The notes beneath the pieces are model-generated. The model ran no database searches, was not told the origin of the DNA, and saw only the letters and a list, made by a program, of their open reading frames with translations. This document shows, piece by piece, positions 34,933 through 43,021 of a stretch of DNA of 64,000 nucleotides (its first letter is position 1; each line of letters starts with the position of its first letter). Origin of the DNA: Fundidesulfovibrio magnetotacticus (lineage in GTDB: Bacteria > Desulfobacterota > Desulfovibrionia > Desulfovibrionales > Desulfovibrionaceae); the NCBI RefSeq assembly GCF_013019105.1, contig NZ_BLTE01000006.1, positions 124,001 through 188,000 on the forward strand. Reading direction: 5' to 3'. The translations under genes were made by a program, and so were the position numbers.

Positions 34933-35200
34933 ATTGGATGTATTTTGGCAGGTTGAGCAGGATGTCCCGGGTGAAGCCGACCATCTTGTCCATGAGCCAG
35001 GGGAAGGCGAGGATGATGGCGATGAACATGGCCACCAGTTTGGGGACGAAGGTCAGGGTCATTTCCTGGATCTGCGTGGCGGCCTGGAGCACGGAGAGCA
35101 CCACGCCCACCACCAGGCTCACGGCGAGCATGGGCAGCGAGAGCAGCAGGGTGATCTCGATGGCCGAGCGGGCGAAGCCGATGACGGTTTCGGGGGTCAT
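34931..35200 (-). CDS. fliQ: Flagellar export gate protein FliQ
   Basis: An 89-residue protein with two membrane hairpin helices (ITLLLSLPMLAVSLVVGVVLSVLQAATQIQ region and LVAMFIAIILAFPWL), the full length of FliQ. With FliP and FliR it forms the export gate of the flagellar type III secretion system. AAAGGAG lies just upstream of the ATG. Last gene of the minus-strand fliL-M-N-O-P-Q run, 12 nt after fliP. fliR and flhB are not next to it in this window. Confidence 0.96.
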   Translation of the reverse strand: MTPETVIGFARSAIEITLLLSLPMLAVSLVVGVVLSVLQAATQIQEMTLTFVPKLVAMFIAIILAFPWLMDKMVGFTRDILLNLPKYIQ

Positions 35201-35212
35201 GGCGGAACTCCT

Positions 35213-35998
35213 TTAGACGAAGCTGTTGACGAGCGCGGCGGTCATGAGGTTCCAGCCGTCCACCATCACGAAGAGCAGGAGCTTGAAGGGCATGGAGACC
35301 ATGGCGGGGGGCAGCATCATCATGCCCATGGCCAGCAGCACGCTGGAGACCACCATGTCCAGCACCAGGAAGGGGATGTACACCAGAAAGCCTATGGTGA
35401 AGCCGGTCTTGAGCTCGCTGATCATGTAGGCGGCGCTGAGCATCACCGTGGGCACGTCCTCCTTGGTCTTGGGCTGATCCATCTTGGTGATGGTGTAGAA
35501 GACCGAAAGATCCTTCTCGCGGGTGTGCTTGAAGAGGTAGTCGCGCATGGGCGCCTCGGCGCGTTTCACGGCTTCGGAGAAGCCGAGGCGTTCCTCCATG
35601 TAGGGGTTCAGGGCTTCGTCGTAGATCTTCTTGCCGGTGGGGTACATGATCACCACGGTCATGAAGATGGCCAGGCTGGCCAGGATCTGGTTGGGGGGCA
35701 TCTGTCCGGTGCCCATGGCCTGGCGCAGGAACGAGAAGACCACGATGATGCGCGTGAACGAGGTGCAGCAGAGCACGATGGAAGGCGCCACGGAGAGCAC
35801 CGTGAGCGTGAAGAGGATCTCCAGCAGCATGCTGACCTTCTCGGGCTGCTGCTGCCCGGCGGCCAGATTGAGCGTGAGGGTGGGCTCAGCCCCCTGCGCC
35901 GGAAGCGCCAGGGCCAGGGCCGCCAGCATCAGGGGGGCCGCCAGGGCCGCCGCCTTTGCGGGCCTGGTCCAGGGCGTCTTGGAATTCTTGGGCTTCAT
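35213..35998 (-). CDS. fliP: Flagellar export gate protein FliP
   Basis: A 261-residue FliP with a cleavable signal peptide (about residues 1-36, ending LPAQGA). The FliP core follows: FTLTVLSVAPSIVLCCTSFTRI, FLRQAMGTGQMPPNQ, and the C-terminal helices LVYIPFLVLDMVVSSVLLAMGMMMLPP. The ATG at 35998 is preferred over one at 35929 because it supplies the positively charged n-region of the signal. This start lies inside fliO, giving an overlap of about 113 nt in another frame. Confidence 0.96.
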   Translation of the reverse strand: MKPKNSKTPWTRPAKAAALAAPLMLAALALALPAQGAEPTLTLNLAAGQQQPEKVSMLLEILFTLTVLSVAPSIVLCCTSFTRIIVVFSFLRQAMGTGQMPPNQILASLAIFMTVVIMYPTGKKIYDEALNPYMEERLGFSEAVKRAEAPMRDYLFKHTREKDLSVFYTITKMDQPKTKEDVPTVMLSAAYMISELKTGFTIGFLVYIPFLVLDMVVSSVLLAMGMMMLPPAMVSMPFKLLLFVMVDGWNLMTAALVNSFV

Positions 35999-36329
35999 GG
36001 GACGTGTCCACCTCTGTGAGCAGATTGATGCTCTGGTCCGTGACCCCGAGCACCAACAGCTTATTCAAGAAGCGGACCACCATAATGTTCTTGCGGGGTC
36101 CCAGGGTCATGTGCCCTTCCAGGCGCAGGCCGTGCGCCAGGGATCTGCCGCCCAGCCCCAGGCGGGGGCCGAAGCGGCGCAGCATCCAGAAGGCCAGCAG
36201 GATCACCACCAGGATCACCAGCAGGCCCACCCCCATCTGCACGGCCGCGCCGCCCAGGTCCACGGTGGGTGGGGGCGGGGGGGCCACGGGCGCGGTCACC
36301 TGGGCGGCGGTGGCGGCTGGATCAGCCAA
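35886..36329 (-). CDS. fliO: Flagellar biosynthesis protein FliO
   Basis: A 147-residue protein with a Pro-rich N-terminus, one membrane helix (about residues 31-48, MGVGLLVILVVILLAFWML) and the FliO cytoplasmic core (GGRSLAHGLRLEGHMTLGPR; LLVLGVTDQSINLL). FliO assists assembly of the FliP ring. The C-terminus is a Gly/Pro-rich tail of about 30 residues encoded within the fliP overlap, so the tail's unusual composition may be dictated by fliP's frame. Overlaps fliN by 8 nt. Confidence 0.93.
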   Translation of the reverse strand: MADPAATAAQVTAPVAPPPPPTVDLGGAAVQMGVGLLVILVVILLAFWMLRRFGPRLGLGGRSLAHGLRLEGHMTLGPRKNIMVVRFLNKLLVLGVTDQSINLLTEVDTSHEAQEFQDALDQARKGGGPGGPPDAGGPGPGASGAGG

Positions 36330-36876
36330 GCTGCTTCACCCGTTCGATGGGGCTTATGATGTCGGTGAGGCGCACGCCGAACTTCTCGTTGATCACCACG
36401 GCCTCGCCCCGGGCCACGAGCTTGCCGTTGACGTAGATCTCCAGCGGCTCGCCCGCCAGCTTGTTGAGCTCGATGACGGAGCCCTGGCCCAGCTGGAGCA
36501 GCTCGTTGATGAGCAGCTTGGTGCGCCCCAGTTCGGCGGACACGTCCAGGGGGATGTCCAGGATGAAGTCCAGGTCGCGCCTGCCGGTGTCGGCGCGGGG
36601 GGCGCGGGCGTCCTGCGTCAAATCCTTGAACGAGGCCTCCCGGCTCTTGGCGGCCAGCTGGGCCTGTTCGCGCTCCTTCTTGACGGCGGTTTCCTCTTCG
36701 CCCGCCAGGGCTGCGGCCCACTGCTCGGCCAGGGCGTCGTCGCCCCCGCCGCCGGAGGGCGAGGACGCGGCGGCGAGAGCCTGCTCGAAGGGGTCCGCCC
36801 CGCCCGAGCCGTCGGTTTCCTCCAGGGCTGCCGCCCATTCGGCCGCCAGCTGGTCTTGATCGATGTCGTCGGCCAC
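36322..36876 (-). CDS. fliN: Flagellar motor switch protein FliN
   Basis: A 184-residue switch protein. The C-terminal SpoA domain (about residues 100-184: LDIPLDVSAELGRTKLLINE, LGQGSVIELNKLAGEPLEIYVNG, GVRLTDIISP) forms most of the C-ring. The N-terminal 95 residues are an acidic, Ala/Gly-rich linker with two similar AAEWAAALEE / LAEQWAAALAGEE segments, longer than in enteric FliN (about 137 aa). The repeated WAAAL segment may be a binding helix. Lies 12 nt after fliM. Confidence 0.95.
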   Translation of the reverse strand: MADDIDQDQLAAEWAAALEETDGSGGADPFEQALAAASSPSGGGGDDALAEQWAAALAGEEETAVKKEREQAQLAAKSREASFKDLTQDARAPRADTGRRDLDFILDIPLDVSAELGRTKLLINELLQLGQGSVIELNKLAGEPLEIYVNGKLVARGEAVVINEKFGVRLTDIISPIERVKQLG

Positions 36877-36888
36877 GGTCGCCTCCCG

Positions 36889-37866
36889 CTAGAAATGGGT
36901 TTCTTCCTCCCGCAGCACCTGGAAGGCCTTGTTGGACTTCACGGTGCCGGGGACGCCCCAGAATTTTTTCACGCCCTGCACTTCCACCTTGAGCAGGTCT
37001 TCCACGTCGGTGTCCAGGAGGATGATGTCGCCCTCCTTGAGCGAGAGCAGCTGCCGCCCCGAGAGCTGGGTCTTGCCGAATTCCACCACCAGTTCCACGG
37101 GGGTCTCCATGAGCCGCTCCTTGAAGCGGCTGATCCAGGCGTGGTCCACTTCCAGGCGCTCGGACTGGAAGGAGGCGTAGAGCTTGGAGCGGATGGGCTC
37201 GATGGTGGCGTAGGGCAGGCAGGCGATCATGGAGCCGATGGCGTTCTCCAGCTCCACCTCGAAGGTGACCACCACCACCACGTCGGAGGGGGGCACGATG
37301 GCCGCGAACTGGGGGTTTATCTCGGAGCGTATCAGCTCCACGTGCACCTCGTGCACGGGCCGCCAGGCGTCCTCCAGGTTGGCCAGGGCGATCTTGACCA
37401 CCTTGGCGATGATGGCCTGCTCGATGGGGGTGAAGTCGCGCCCCTCCACCTTGGGCTGGCTGCCCGCGCCGCCGAAGAAGTTCTCCACCAGGGCGAACAC
37501 CAGGCGCGAGTCCACCACGAGGATGGCGTTGCCGCGCAGGGGGTCGAGCTTGAAGATGTTGATGGAGGTGGGCACGGGCAGGCTGCGCATGAAGTCGCCG
37601 AACTTGGACATGTCGATGGAGATGGGGTTCACGTCCACGCGCTTGCGCATGGCGTTGGCCATGGCGTTGGTGGCCAGCCGCGCGAAGCGGTCGTTGATGA
37701 TCTCCAGCACGGGCATGCGCCCGCGGATGATGCGGTCCTGGTTGGAGAGATCGAAGGGGACGATGCCCGAGTCGTCCTCAAGGATCTCGGACTCGGACTC
37801 GATTTCGCCGCCCGTGAGCCCGCGCAGTAAGGTATCGACCTCGTCCTGGCTGAGGATCTTGCTCAT
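36889..37866 (-). CDS. fliM: Flagellar motor switch protein FliM
   Basis: A 325-residue protein with the N-terminal CheY-P binding segment LSQDEVDTLLRGL and the FliG-binding middle domain bearing the FFGGAGSQPKVEGRDFTPIE motif. It also has the C-terminal SpoA domain (VELVVEFGKTQLSGRQLLSL), which pairs with FliN. It controls the direction of flagellar rotation. It lies 9 nt after fliL and 12 nt before fliN. Confidence 0.96.
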   Translation of the reverse strand: MSKILSQDEVDTLLRGLTGGEIESESEILEDDSGIVPFDLSNQDRIIRGRMPVLEIINDRFARLATNAMANAMRKRVDVNPISIDMSKFGDFMRSLPVPTSINIFKLDPLRGNAILVVDSRLVFALVENFFGGAGSQPKVEGRDFTPIEQAIIAKVVKIALANLEDAWRPVHEVHVELIRSEINPQFAAIVPPSDVVVVVTFEVELENAIGSMIACLPYATIEPIRSKLYASFQSERLEVDHAWISRFKERLMETPVELVVEFGKTQLSGRQLLSLKEGDIILLDTDVEDLLKVEVQGVKKFWGVPGTVKSNKAFQVLREEETHF

Positions 37867-37875
37867 GGCCGGTCC

Positions 37876-38466
37876 CTACTGGATCACCCGGTCGGTGATG
37901 AACACCTGCTTGACCTTCCCCTGCCCCATGATCTGGTTCACGCGGCCCTGCAACTCGGTGCGGAAGGCCAGCATGCCGTCCACGGAGGAGAGGTCCTCGC
38001 TGGTCTTGGACCAGAGCAGCGTGAGCACGGCGTCCTTGACGCGCGCCTGGTACTTTTCCGCGAATTCGGAGGCGGCGTGGGCGTCCGCGAAGTCGAACTC
38101 CACGGAAAGGCGCACGTAGCGCTTGCCGCCCGGGTCGGCCAAGTTGGTGACGATGTTGGCGATGGAGGTGACGGGCTTGTTCTTTTCGTCCTTCTTGCCG
38201 CCTTCCTCTTTCTTTTCTTCTTTTTTCTCTTCCTTTTTCTCTTCTTTCTTCTTTTCGTCCTTCTTCTCGGCCTTCTTCTCGCCGTCGGCGGGGGCCTGCT
38301 CTTCCGTGCCCTCGGCGGGAGGCGGGGCGAAGAACTTCAGGTAGGCGAAATACCCGCCGCCGCCCAGGGCGGCCAGGATCACCACCAGGATGATGATGAG
38401 CAGAAGCTTGCTCTTTTTCTTTTTCGGAGCGCCTTCCGCGCTTTCTTCTTCCACTTTCTTGGCCAT
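37876..38466 (-). CDS. fliL: Flagellar basal-body-associated protein FliL
   Basis: A 196-residue protein: short Lys-rich cytoplasmic start, one membrane helix (about residues 21-44), then a periplasmic FliL domain from about 95 (SIANIVTNLADPGGKRYVRL). Between them is a linker of about 35 residues made almost only of Lys and Glu (residues about 63-97, KKEEKKEE-type repeats), encoded by a nearly pure AG tract. FliL stabilises the stator units around the motor. Such a K/E tract could vary in length by replication slippage. It is 19 nt after yggS and first of the flagellar run. Confidence 0.94.
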   Translation of the reverse strand: MAKKVEEESAEGAPKKKKSKLLLIIILVVILAALGGGGYFAYLKFFAPPPAEGTEEQAPADGEKKAEKKDEKKKEEKKEEKKEEKKEEGGKKDEKNKPVTSIANIVTNLADPGGKRYVRLSVEFDFADAHAASEFAEKYQARVKDAVLTLLWSKTSEDLSSVDGMLAFRTELQGRVNQIMGQGKVKQVFITDRVIQ

Positions 38467-38485
38467 GTGCGGCTCCTCGCTTGGT

Positions 38486-39184
38486 TCAGCCTTCGCGCGC
38501 CCCGAAGAGGTCGGTGCCCACGCGCACCAGGGTGGCCCCTTCCTCCACGGCGGTCTCCAGGTCGTGGGACATGCCCATGGAGAGCTCCGGCAGCTCGCGC
38601 CCGAGTCGCTCCGAAAGGCGCTCCCGCAGCCCTCGCGCCCGGGCGAACAGGCCCCGGTTGGCCTCGGGGTCCTCGTTCCAGGGGGGCATGAGCATCAGCC
38701 CGCGCAGTTCCAGGCCCGGCAGCTCCTCGAAGGCCTCGGCCAGGGACTCCACGTCCTCCGGGCGGCAGCCGGATTTGGCCGCCTCGCAGGCCAGGTTGGC
38801 CTGCACGAGCACCCCCTGGCGCACGCCCAGCGCCGACGATTTTTCATGCAATACGCGGGCCAGCTCAAGGGAGTCAACGGAATGGATCAACTCGAAGCGC
38901 CCGGCGACGTATTTCACCTTGTTCTTCTGAAGCTTGCCGATGAAGTGCCAGCTCAGGCCCAGGGGGGACAGGGCGTCCATCTTGGGCAGGGCCTCCTGCA
39001 CGTAGGACTCGCCGAAGAGCGTCTGCCCGGCCCGGGCCAGGGCCCCCACGGCCTGGGCCGGATGGGTCTTGGAGACGGCCACCAGGGTGACCGACGCGGG
39101 GTCGCGCCCGGCCCGGGCGCAGGCCGCCGCGATGCGCTCGCGCACGCGCTCCAGGCGTTCGTGTGGGGAAAGGCTCACCGTCAT
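38486..39184 (-). CDS. yggS: Pyridoxal-phosphate homeostasis protein (YggS/PLPBP family)
   Basis: A 232-residue alanine-racemase-like barrel that binds PLP without being an enzyme. It has the PLP lysine in VTLVAVSKTHPAQAV, FGESYVQEALPK, WHFIGKLQKNKVKYV, SVDSLELA, LMLMPPW, LSMGMSHDLETAVEEG and TLVRVGTDLFG. It buffers vitamin B6 and affects amino-acid balance. It is placed directly upstream of fliL in the same orientation, so it may share a transcript. No strong ribosome site precedes the ATG. Confidence 0.94.
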   Translation of the reverse strand: MTVSLSPHERLERVRERIAAACARAGRDPASVTLVAVSKTHPAQAVGALARAGQTLFGESYVQEALPKMDALSPLGLSWHFIGKLQKNKVKYVAGRFELIHSVDSLELARVLHEKSSALGVRQGVLVQANLACEAAKSGCRPEDVESLAEAFEELPGLELRGLMLMPPWNEDPEANRGLFARARGLRERLSERLGRELPELSMGMSHDLETAVEEGATLVRVGTDLFGAREG

Positions 39185-39307
39185 GGGAGGGGGCTACCAC
39201 ATTCGCGCCCGATGGGAAATGGCCCCGGAGGCAGCGCGGCGCGGGCCTTGACCCCGCGCCCGGGCGCGGTCATCCTGGGCGCAAACCGCCCAAGCAGGGA
39301 GCACCCC

Positions 39308-40162
39308 GTGGAAGAACTCGCACGCGCCATGGCCGCCTGGATGGACGACCGCGCCCACAACGCCCTGGAACCCGGTTCGTCCCTGCCCGCCTTCGACGCG
39401 CCCCTGCTGGGCTGCGCCTCGGGCGCGGACCCTCTCTTCGCGCGCATCCGCGCCGACATCGGGGAGGACTTCTACTGGTCACCGGCCCAGGCTCACGCCT
39501 GGGCCTTCCCGGACGACCCGGCCGAGGACGAAGAACTCTCCGTGATCGCCTGGGTCCTCCCCCAGACCCGAGACACCCGTCAGGCGCATCGCAAGGCCCG
39601 CGAGCTGCCCAGCGCCCAGTGGAGCAAGGCCCGGCATTACGGGGAGCAGGTCAACGAGGCCCTGCGCCGCCACGTGGTGGAGCTTCTGGCCGCGCGCGGC
39701 GTGCGGGCCTGCGCCCCGGCGCTGCTGCCCCAGTGGGGGCGGGCCGTGTCGGAGCGCTTCGGCTTTGCGTCCACGTGGTCGGAGCGCCATGCGGCCCACG
39801 TCTGCGGCCTGGGGTGCTTCGGGCTCTCCGACGGGCTGATCACCCGGGCGGGCAAGGCCGTGCGGGTGGGCTCCGTGGTGGCGCGCGCGGCGTTCGCGCC
39901 CACGCCCCGGCCCTACGAGCGCCACGACGAGTGGTGCCTGCGCGCCCGGGGCGTGCCCTGCCGGGCCTGCATGAAGCGCTGCCCGGCCGGGGCCATCAGC
40001 GAAGCCGGGCACGACAAGGGCAAATGCAAGGCCTACATCCGGGGCGTCACGGCCCCGTGGGTGGCCTCGGACCAGCTGGGCTTCCCCGTGAACAGCTGCG
40101 GCTTCTGCCAGACCGGCACGCCCTGCGAGGCGGGCGTGCCGCCTGTGAAGAAGTCCCGTTAG
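39308..40162 (+). CDS. QueG-like 4Fe-4S protein (epoxyqueuosine reductase-related)
   Basis: A 284-residue protein starting at GTG with AGGGAG upstream. The middle shows the family motif STWSERHAAHVCGLGCFGLSDGLITRAGKAVRVG, like QueG's ERHxAxxxGLGxxGxxxxLIT. It is followed by ferredoxin-like clusters: CRACMKRCPAGAI and a second set ending CGFCQTGTPCE. QueG needs cobalamin and two 4Fe-4S clusters to make queuosine in tRNA. This protein is shorter than QueG (about 350-380) and lacks part of its N-terminus, so it may be a paralogue with another reductive task. It is divergent from yggS and converges on the polyferredoxin gene. Confidence 0.8.
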   Translation: MEELARAMAAWMDDRAHNALEPGSSLPAFDAPLLGCASGADPLFARIRADIGEDFYWSPAQAHAWAFPDDPAEDEELSVIAWVLPQTRDTRQAHRKARELPSAQWSKARHYGEQVNEALRRHVVELLAARGVRACAPALLPQWGRAVSERFGFASTWSERHAAHVCGLGCFGLSDGLITRAGKAVRVGSVVARAAFAPTPRPYERHDEWCLRARGVPCRACMKRCPAGAISEAGHDKGKCKAYIRGVTAPWVASDQLGFPVNSCGFCQTGTPCEAGVPPVKKSR

Positions 40163-40190
40163 CGGCCGCCGGGGAGTTGTCCACGGGCCG

Positions 40191-41621
40191 CTAGAGCCGG
40201 GCCACGCCCAGGAACACGGCCATGAGCGCCCCGGCCAGGGCCGCGTAGGCGGGCTCCGTCCACGGACGCGACCGGCCCAGGAACGTGAGCGAGAGCACCC
40301 CGTGCGGGCAGCGCTCCAGGCAGTCCCGGCACAGCGAACAGGAGACGCCCGGCGCGCGCCGGGCCAGGTCTTCCGGGCGCAGGGCGTCGTAGCGGCAGGC
40401 CCGGGCGCAGCGCCCGCAGCCCGTGCAGCCCTCGGCCACGGCCAGACGCCAGGGCGAAAGCCTGCCCAGGAGTCCGGCCGCCAGACCCATGGGGCACCAG
40501 CCTGCGCAGTGGGCCATCACGCCCAGGCGGCGCGAGACGAAGAGCATCACCCCCACCCCCGCCAGGCCGAACCCGGCGGCCAGGGCTCCGGCCGTCCAGG
40601 CCGGAACGCCCGCGCGTCCCATCGCCCAGGCTCCGCCCAGCGCCAGGGCGGCCAGGACCGCGCGCGCCGCGCGCATGCGCCGGGGGGCCTCGGCGGGGCG
40701 CTTGAGCGCCTGGGAGCAGGCGCTGTCCCAGGCCCCGATGTAGCACAGGTGGCTGCACCAGCCCGGCCCCACAAGAAGCACCGCCCCGGCGAAGAGCGCG
40801 AGCATGAACAGGCCCTCGCCCCGGTAGAGCGGCCCCGCCGCGATGAGCGCGGGCACGGGCAGGTGCAGCGCGCCGCTCATGAGGAAGCGGTCGAACCCGG
40901 CCAGGCCCAGGGCCAGCTGGGCGAAGAAGGCCGCGGAGAAGACGCCCCAGAGCAGCCTGCGCGCCCGGCCGCCGTCCTTGCGCAGCAGGGCCTCGGCGGC
41001 GAAGCCCGCGTAGAGGGCCAGGAGCGCCGCTTCCAGCCACCCCGCGCCAGGGACGAAGCGCTCGGCCAGGAGCATGGGCCGCGCGGCCTTGAGCTGCACT
41101 GCGGCCAGCCCCGCGAAGGCCAGCGCGGCGGCGGCGAGGCCCGGCCAGGGGGAGCGCCCGGCCAGGGCGGGCGAGGCCGCGACCGCGCGCGGGGCCACCT
41201 CGGAGCGGCCCTCGCGACTTGCCGTCTCCTCCTCCGGGCTCGCTCCTGTCGGGCCTTCGGGGGCGGCGTCTCCCGGGCTCTCCCGCCCGGCCCGCGCCGT
41301 GGGGGAAAGGGGGCGCTCCAGGGCCCAGGCCGCCGCAAGCGGGACCAGGGCCGAGGCAGAGAGGATCAGGGCCAGGCGCATCCAGGGCGCGCCCATGGCG
41401 GAGCGCAGCATGATGAAATGGAGCATGGTGTCCACCAGCACCAGGCTCCCGGCCAGCAGCGCCAGCTGGGCCGCGCGGCGGGCGAATTCCCTGCCGGTGA
41501 ACAGGGCAAGCGCCGGGACCAGCCAGGCCAGGGCCTCGGGCAGGCCGTGCCAGCGGTGGGCGTGGGCCGCCGGGAGCAGGAAGCCCAGGGCCGCCAGGAG
41601 CGTCAGGAGCGCGCGTCGCAT
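40191..41621 (-). CDS. NapH/CcoG-like membrane polyferredoxin
   Basis: A 476-residue inner-membrane protein with a signal-like first helix (RRALLTLLAALGFLLPAAHA) and about nine to ten further membrane segments. Two membrane-edge motifs, GPGWCSHLCYIGAWD and HCAGWCPMG, resemble NapH/NosR. At the C-terminus two 4Fe-4S motifs follow: CTGCGRCARACRYDAL and CSLCRDCLERCPHG. It probably passes electrons from quinols to a periplasmic or cytoplasmic partner. The ATG at 41621, with GGAGG 5 nt upstream, is chosen over 41660. An Fnr-type site lies in the divergent promoter region. Confidence 0.85.
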   Translation of the reverse strand: MRRALLTLLAALGFLLPAAHAHRWHGLPEALAWLVPALALFTGREFARRAAQLALLAGSLVLVDTMLHFIMLRSAMGAPWMRLALILSASALVPLAAAWALERPLSPTARAGRESPGDAAPEGPTGASPEEETASREGRSEVAPRAVAASPALAGRSPWPGLAAAALAFAGLAAVQLKAARPMLLAERFVPGAGWLEAALLALYAGFAAEALLRKDGGRARRLLWGVFSAAFFAQLALGLAGFDRFLMSGALHLPVPALIAAGPLYRGEGLFMLALFAGAVLLVGPGWCSHLCYIGAWDSACSQALKRPAEAPRRMRAARAVLAALALGGAWAMGRAGVPAWTAGALAAGFGLAGVGVMLFVSRRLGVMAHCAGWCPMGLAAGLLGRLSPWRLAVAEGCTGCGRCARACRYDALRPEDLARRAPGVSCSLCRDCLERCPHGVLSLTFLGRSRPWTEPAYAALAGALMAVFLGVARL

Positions 41622-41673
41622 CGGTACCTCCACGTCGTCGGAGGCATTCCTACACGCCAACGGTCACGCGGGG

Positions 41674-41689
41674 TTTGATTTGCGTCAAA
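41674..41689. promoter_or_regulatory. Fnr/Dnr-type binding site
   Basis: TTTGATTTGCGTCAAA is an inverted repeat (TTTGA-N6-TCAAA) that matches the Fnr/Dnr consensus TTGAT-N4-ATCAA in nine of ten positions. It lies between the divergent polyferredoxin (41621) and Crp/Fnr regulator (41711) genes, the usual place for an autoregulated site. Binding by the adjacent regulator is inferred. Confidence 0.6.
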
Positions 41690-41710
41690 ATGCGGGTACA
41701 CCCACGCCCC

Positions 41711-42409
41711 ATGGAGAAAAAATCCCCTTCCACCCTGTCGATCCTGGCCAAGGCGCCGCTGTTTTCCGGTCTTTCCCCGGCGCAGCTCGCCACGCTCGAA
41801 AACAACTCCGCCGTGCTCCGGCTGGACAAGGGGCAGGTGGTGTTTTTCGAGGGCGCGGAGGCCAAGGGCCTCTACGTGCTGCTCTCGGGACAGGTGAAGA
41901 TCTACAAGTCCTCGTCCGAGGGCAAGGAGCAGATCCTCCACGTGCTGGGGCCGGGCGAGCCCTTCGCCGAGGTGCCCATGTTCCAGGGCACGCGTTTCCC
42001 GGCCAACGCCATGGCCATCCAGCCCAGTTCGGTGCTCTACCTGGAAAAGAGCGTGCTCACCCGGCTCATGGAGCGCGACGCGGGCTTCGCCATGGCCATG
42101 CTGGCGGCCCTCTCCCAGCGCCTGCGCCAGATGGCCACCATGATCGGCCAGCTCACCCTGCGCGAGGTGCCCGCCCGTCTGGCGGCCTACCTGCTGCACC
42201 AGTCCGAGGGCAAGGACTCCCCAGCCTTCGATCTGGACATGAGCAAGGGCCACCTGGCCGGGTTCCTGGGGGCCACGCGCGAGGCGCTCTCCCGCGCCCT
42301 GGCCCGCCTGGAGGACCAGGGATACATCACCATGCGCGGGCGCAACATCACCATCGAGGACTTCGAGCGCCTGCGCGAACTCTCCGAGGGCGAGACGCGC
42401 CTGAAGTAG
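41711..42409 (+). CDS. Crp/Fnr-family transcriptional regulator
   Basis: A 232-residue regulator with an N-terminal cyclic-nucleotide-binding fold (LFSGLSPAQLATLENNSAVL; GLYVLLSGQVKIYKSSSEGKE; GPGEPFAEVPMFQGTRFPANA) and a C-terminal winged helix-turn-helix (LDMSKGHLAGFLGATREALSRALARLEDQG). There are no cysteines for an Fe-S cluster, so it is not a classical Fnr. It resembles Dnr/HcpR-type sensors that use haem or another ligand (redox, NO). The ATG at 41711 is preferred over 41675. Probably controls the divergent polyferredoxin gene through the palindrome at 41674. Confidence 0.9.
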   Translation: MEKKSPSTLSILAKAPLFSGLSPAQLATLENNSAVLRLDKGQVVFFEGAEAKGLYVLLSGQVKIYKSSSEGKEQILHVLGPGEPFAEVPMFQGTRFPANAMAIQPSSVLYLEKSVLTRLMERDAGFAMAMLAALSQRLRQMATMIGQLTLREVPARLAAYLLHQSEGKDSPAFDLDMSKGHLAGFLGATREALSRALARLEDQGYITMRGRNITIEDFERLRELSEGETRLK

Positions 42410-42580
42410 CGCCGTAATCCCGACGCTCCGGCCCTCCGTACGGGGCTGCCCGCCGCGCCGACGGGCGACGCCCGGACGCCGGGCTGCGCCGGGCCGGACG
42501 GCGGCCGGACACGGCGCGCCCCCGGCCCCCCGCGCACCGCCGCTCCCTCGTGGCCTGGATGTTGCTAACGTCCCAGGGCC

Positions 42581-43021
42581 ATGACCAGACCCTTCCGTTT
42601 CACCCTCGCCCAGGTGCTCGACTACCGCGAACAGCTGGAAGACCAGGCCAAGCTGGCCCTGGCCAAGGCCCAGCAGGCCCTCCAGGAGCGCCTGGAGGCC
42701 ACGGCCCGCCTGGACGCCTCCCTGCGCGAACACCTGGAGCGCATGGCCCGCGAGGGCGCGAGCGCCGCCGACTTCTGGCTGGGACGCAACTACGCCCGCC
42801 GCCTGGAGGAGGAACTTGCCTTCTCCCGCCTGGAGGAGGCGCGGCTGGCCCAGGACGTGCATCAACGCAGGCTCGAGCTGGTGGAGCGCTCCAAGGAACG
42901 CAAGCTTCTCGAAAAACTCAAGGAAACACAGGCGGTTCGCCATGAACGTGAAGAGCATCGCAAAGAGCAGGCCCAATTCGACGAAATGGCGACCCTTCGC
43001 TACCAGCCCCCGGTTGTCTAA
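42581..43021 (+). CDS. fliJ: Flagellar chaperone FliJ
   Basis: A 146-residue, almost wholly alpha-helical coiled-coil protein starting FRFTLAQVLDYREQLEDQAK, the typical FliJ opening. It has long heptad runs (LALAKAQQALQERLEATARL; FSRLEEARLAQDVHQRRLEL). FliJ escorts export substrates and couples FliI ATPase to the export gate. The rest of its usual partners (fliI, fliH) are not in the window. It overlaps the MotE-like gene by 80 nt, an arrangement that suggests coupling. Confidence 0.9.
   Translation: MTRPFRFTLAQVLDYREQLEDQAKLALAKAQQALQERLEATARLDASLREHLERMAREGASAADFWLGRNYARRLEEELAFSRLEEARLAQDVHQRRLELVERSKERKLLEKLKETQAVRHEREEHRKEQAQFDEMATLRYQPPVV

Noticed and set aside
39308-40162. Firm naming as queG
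   Set aside because: The protein is markedly shorter than QueG and only the central and Fe-S motifs match, so orthology cannot be claimed from sequence reading alone.
41711-42409. Classical oxygen-sensing Fnr
   Set aside because: No cysteines are available to hold a 4Fe-4S cluster; kept as a general Crp/Fnr-family regulator.
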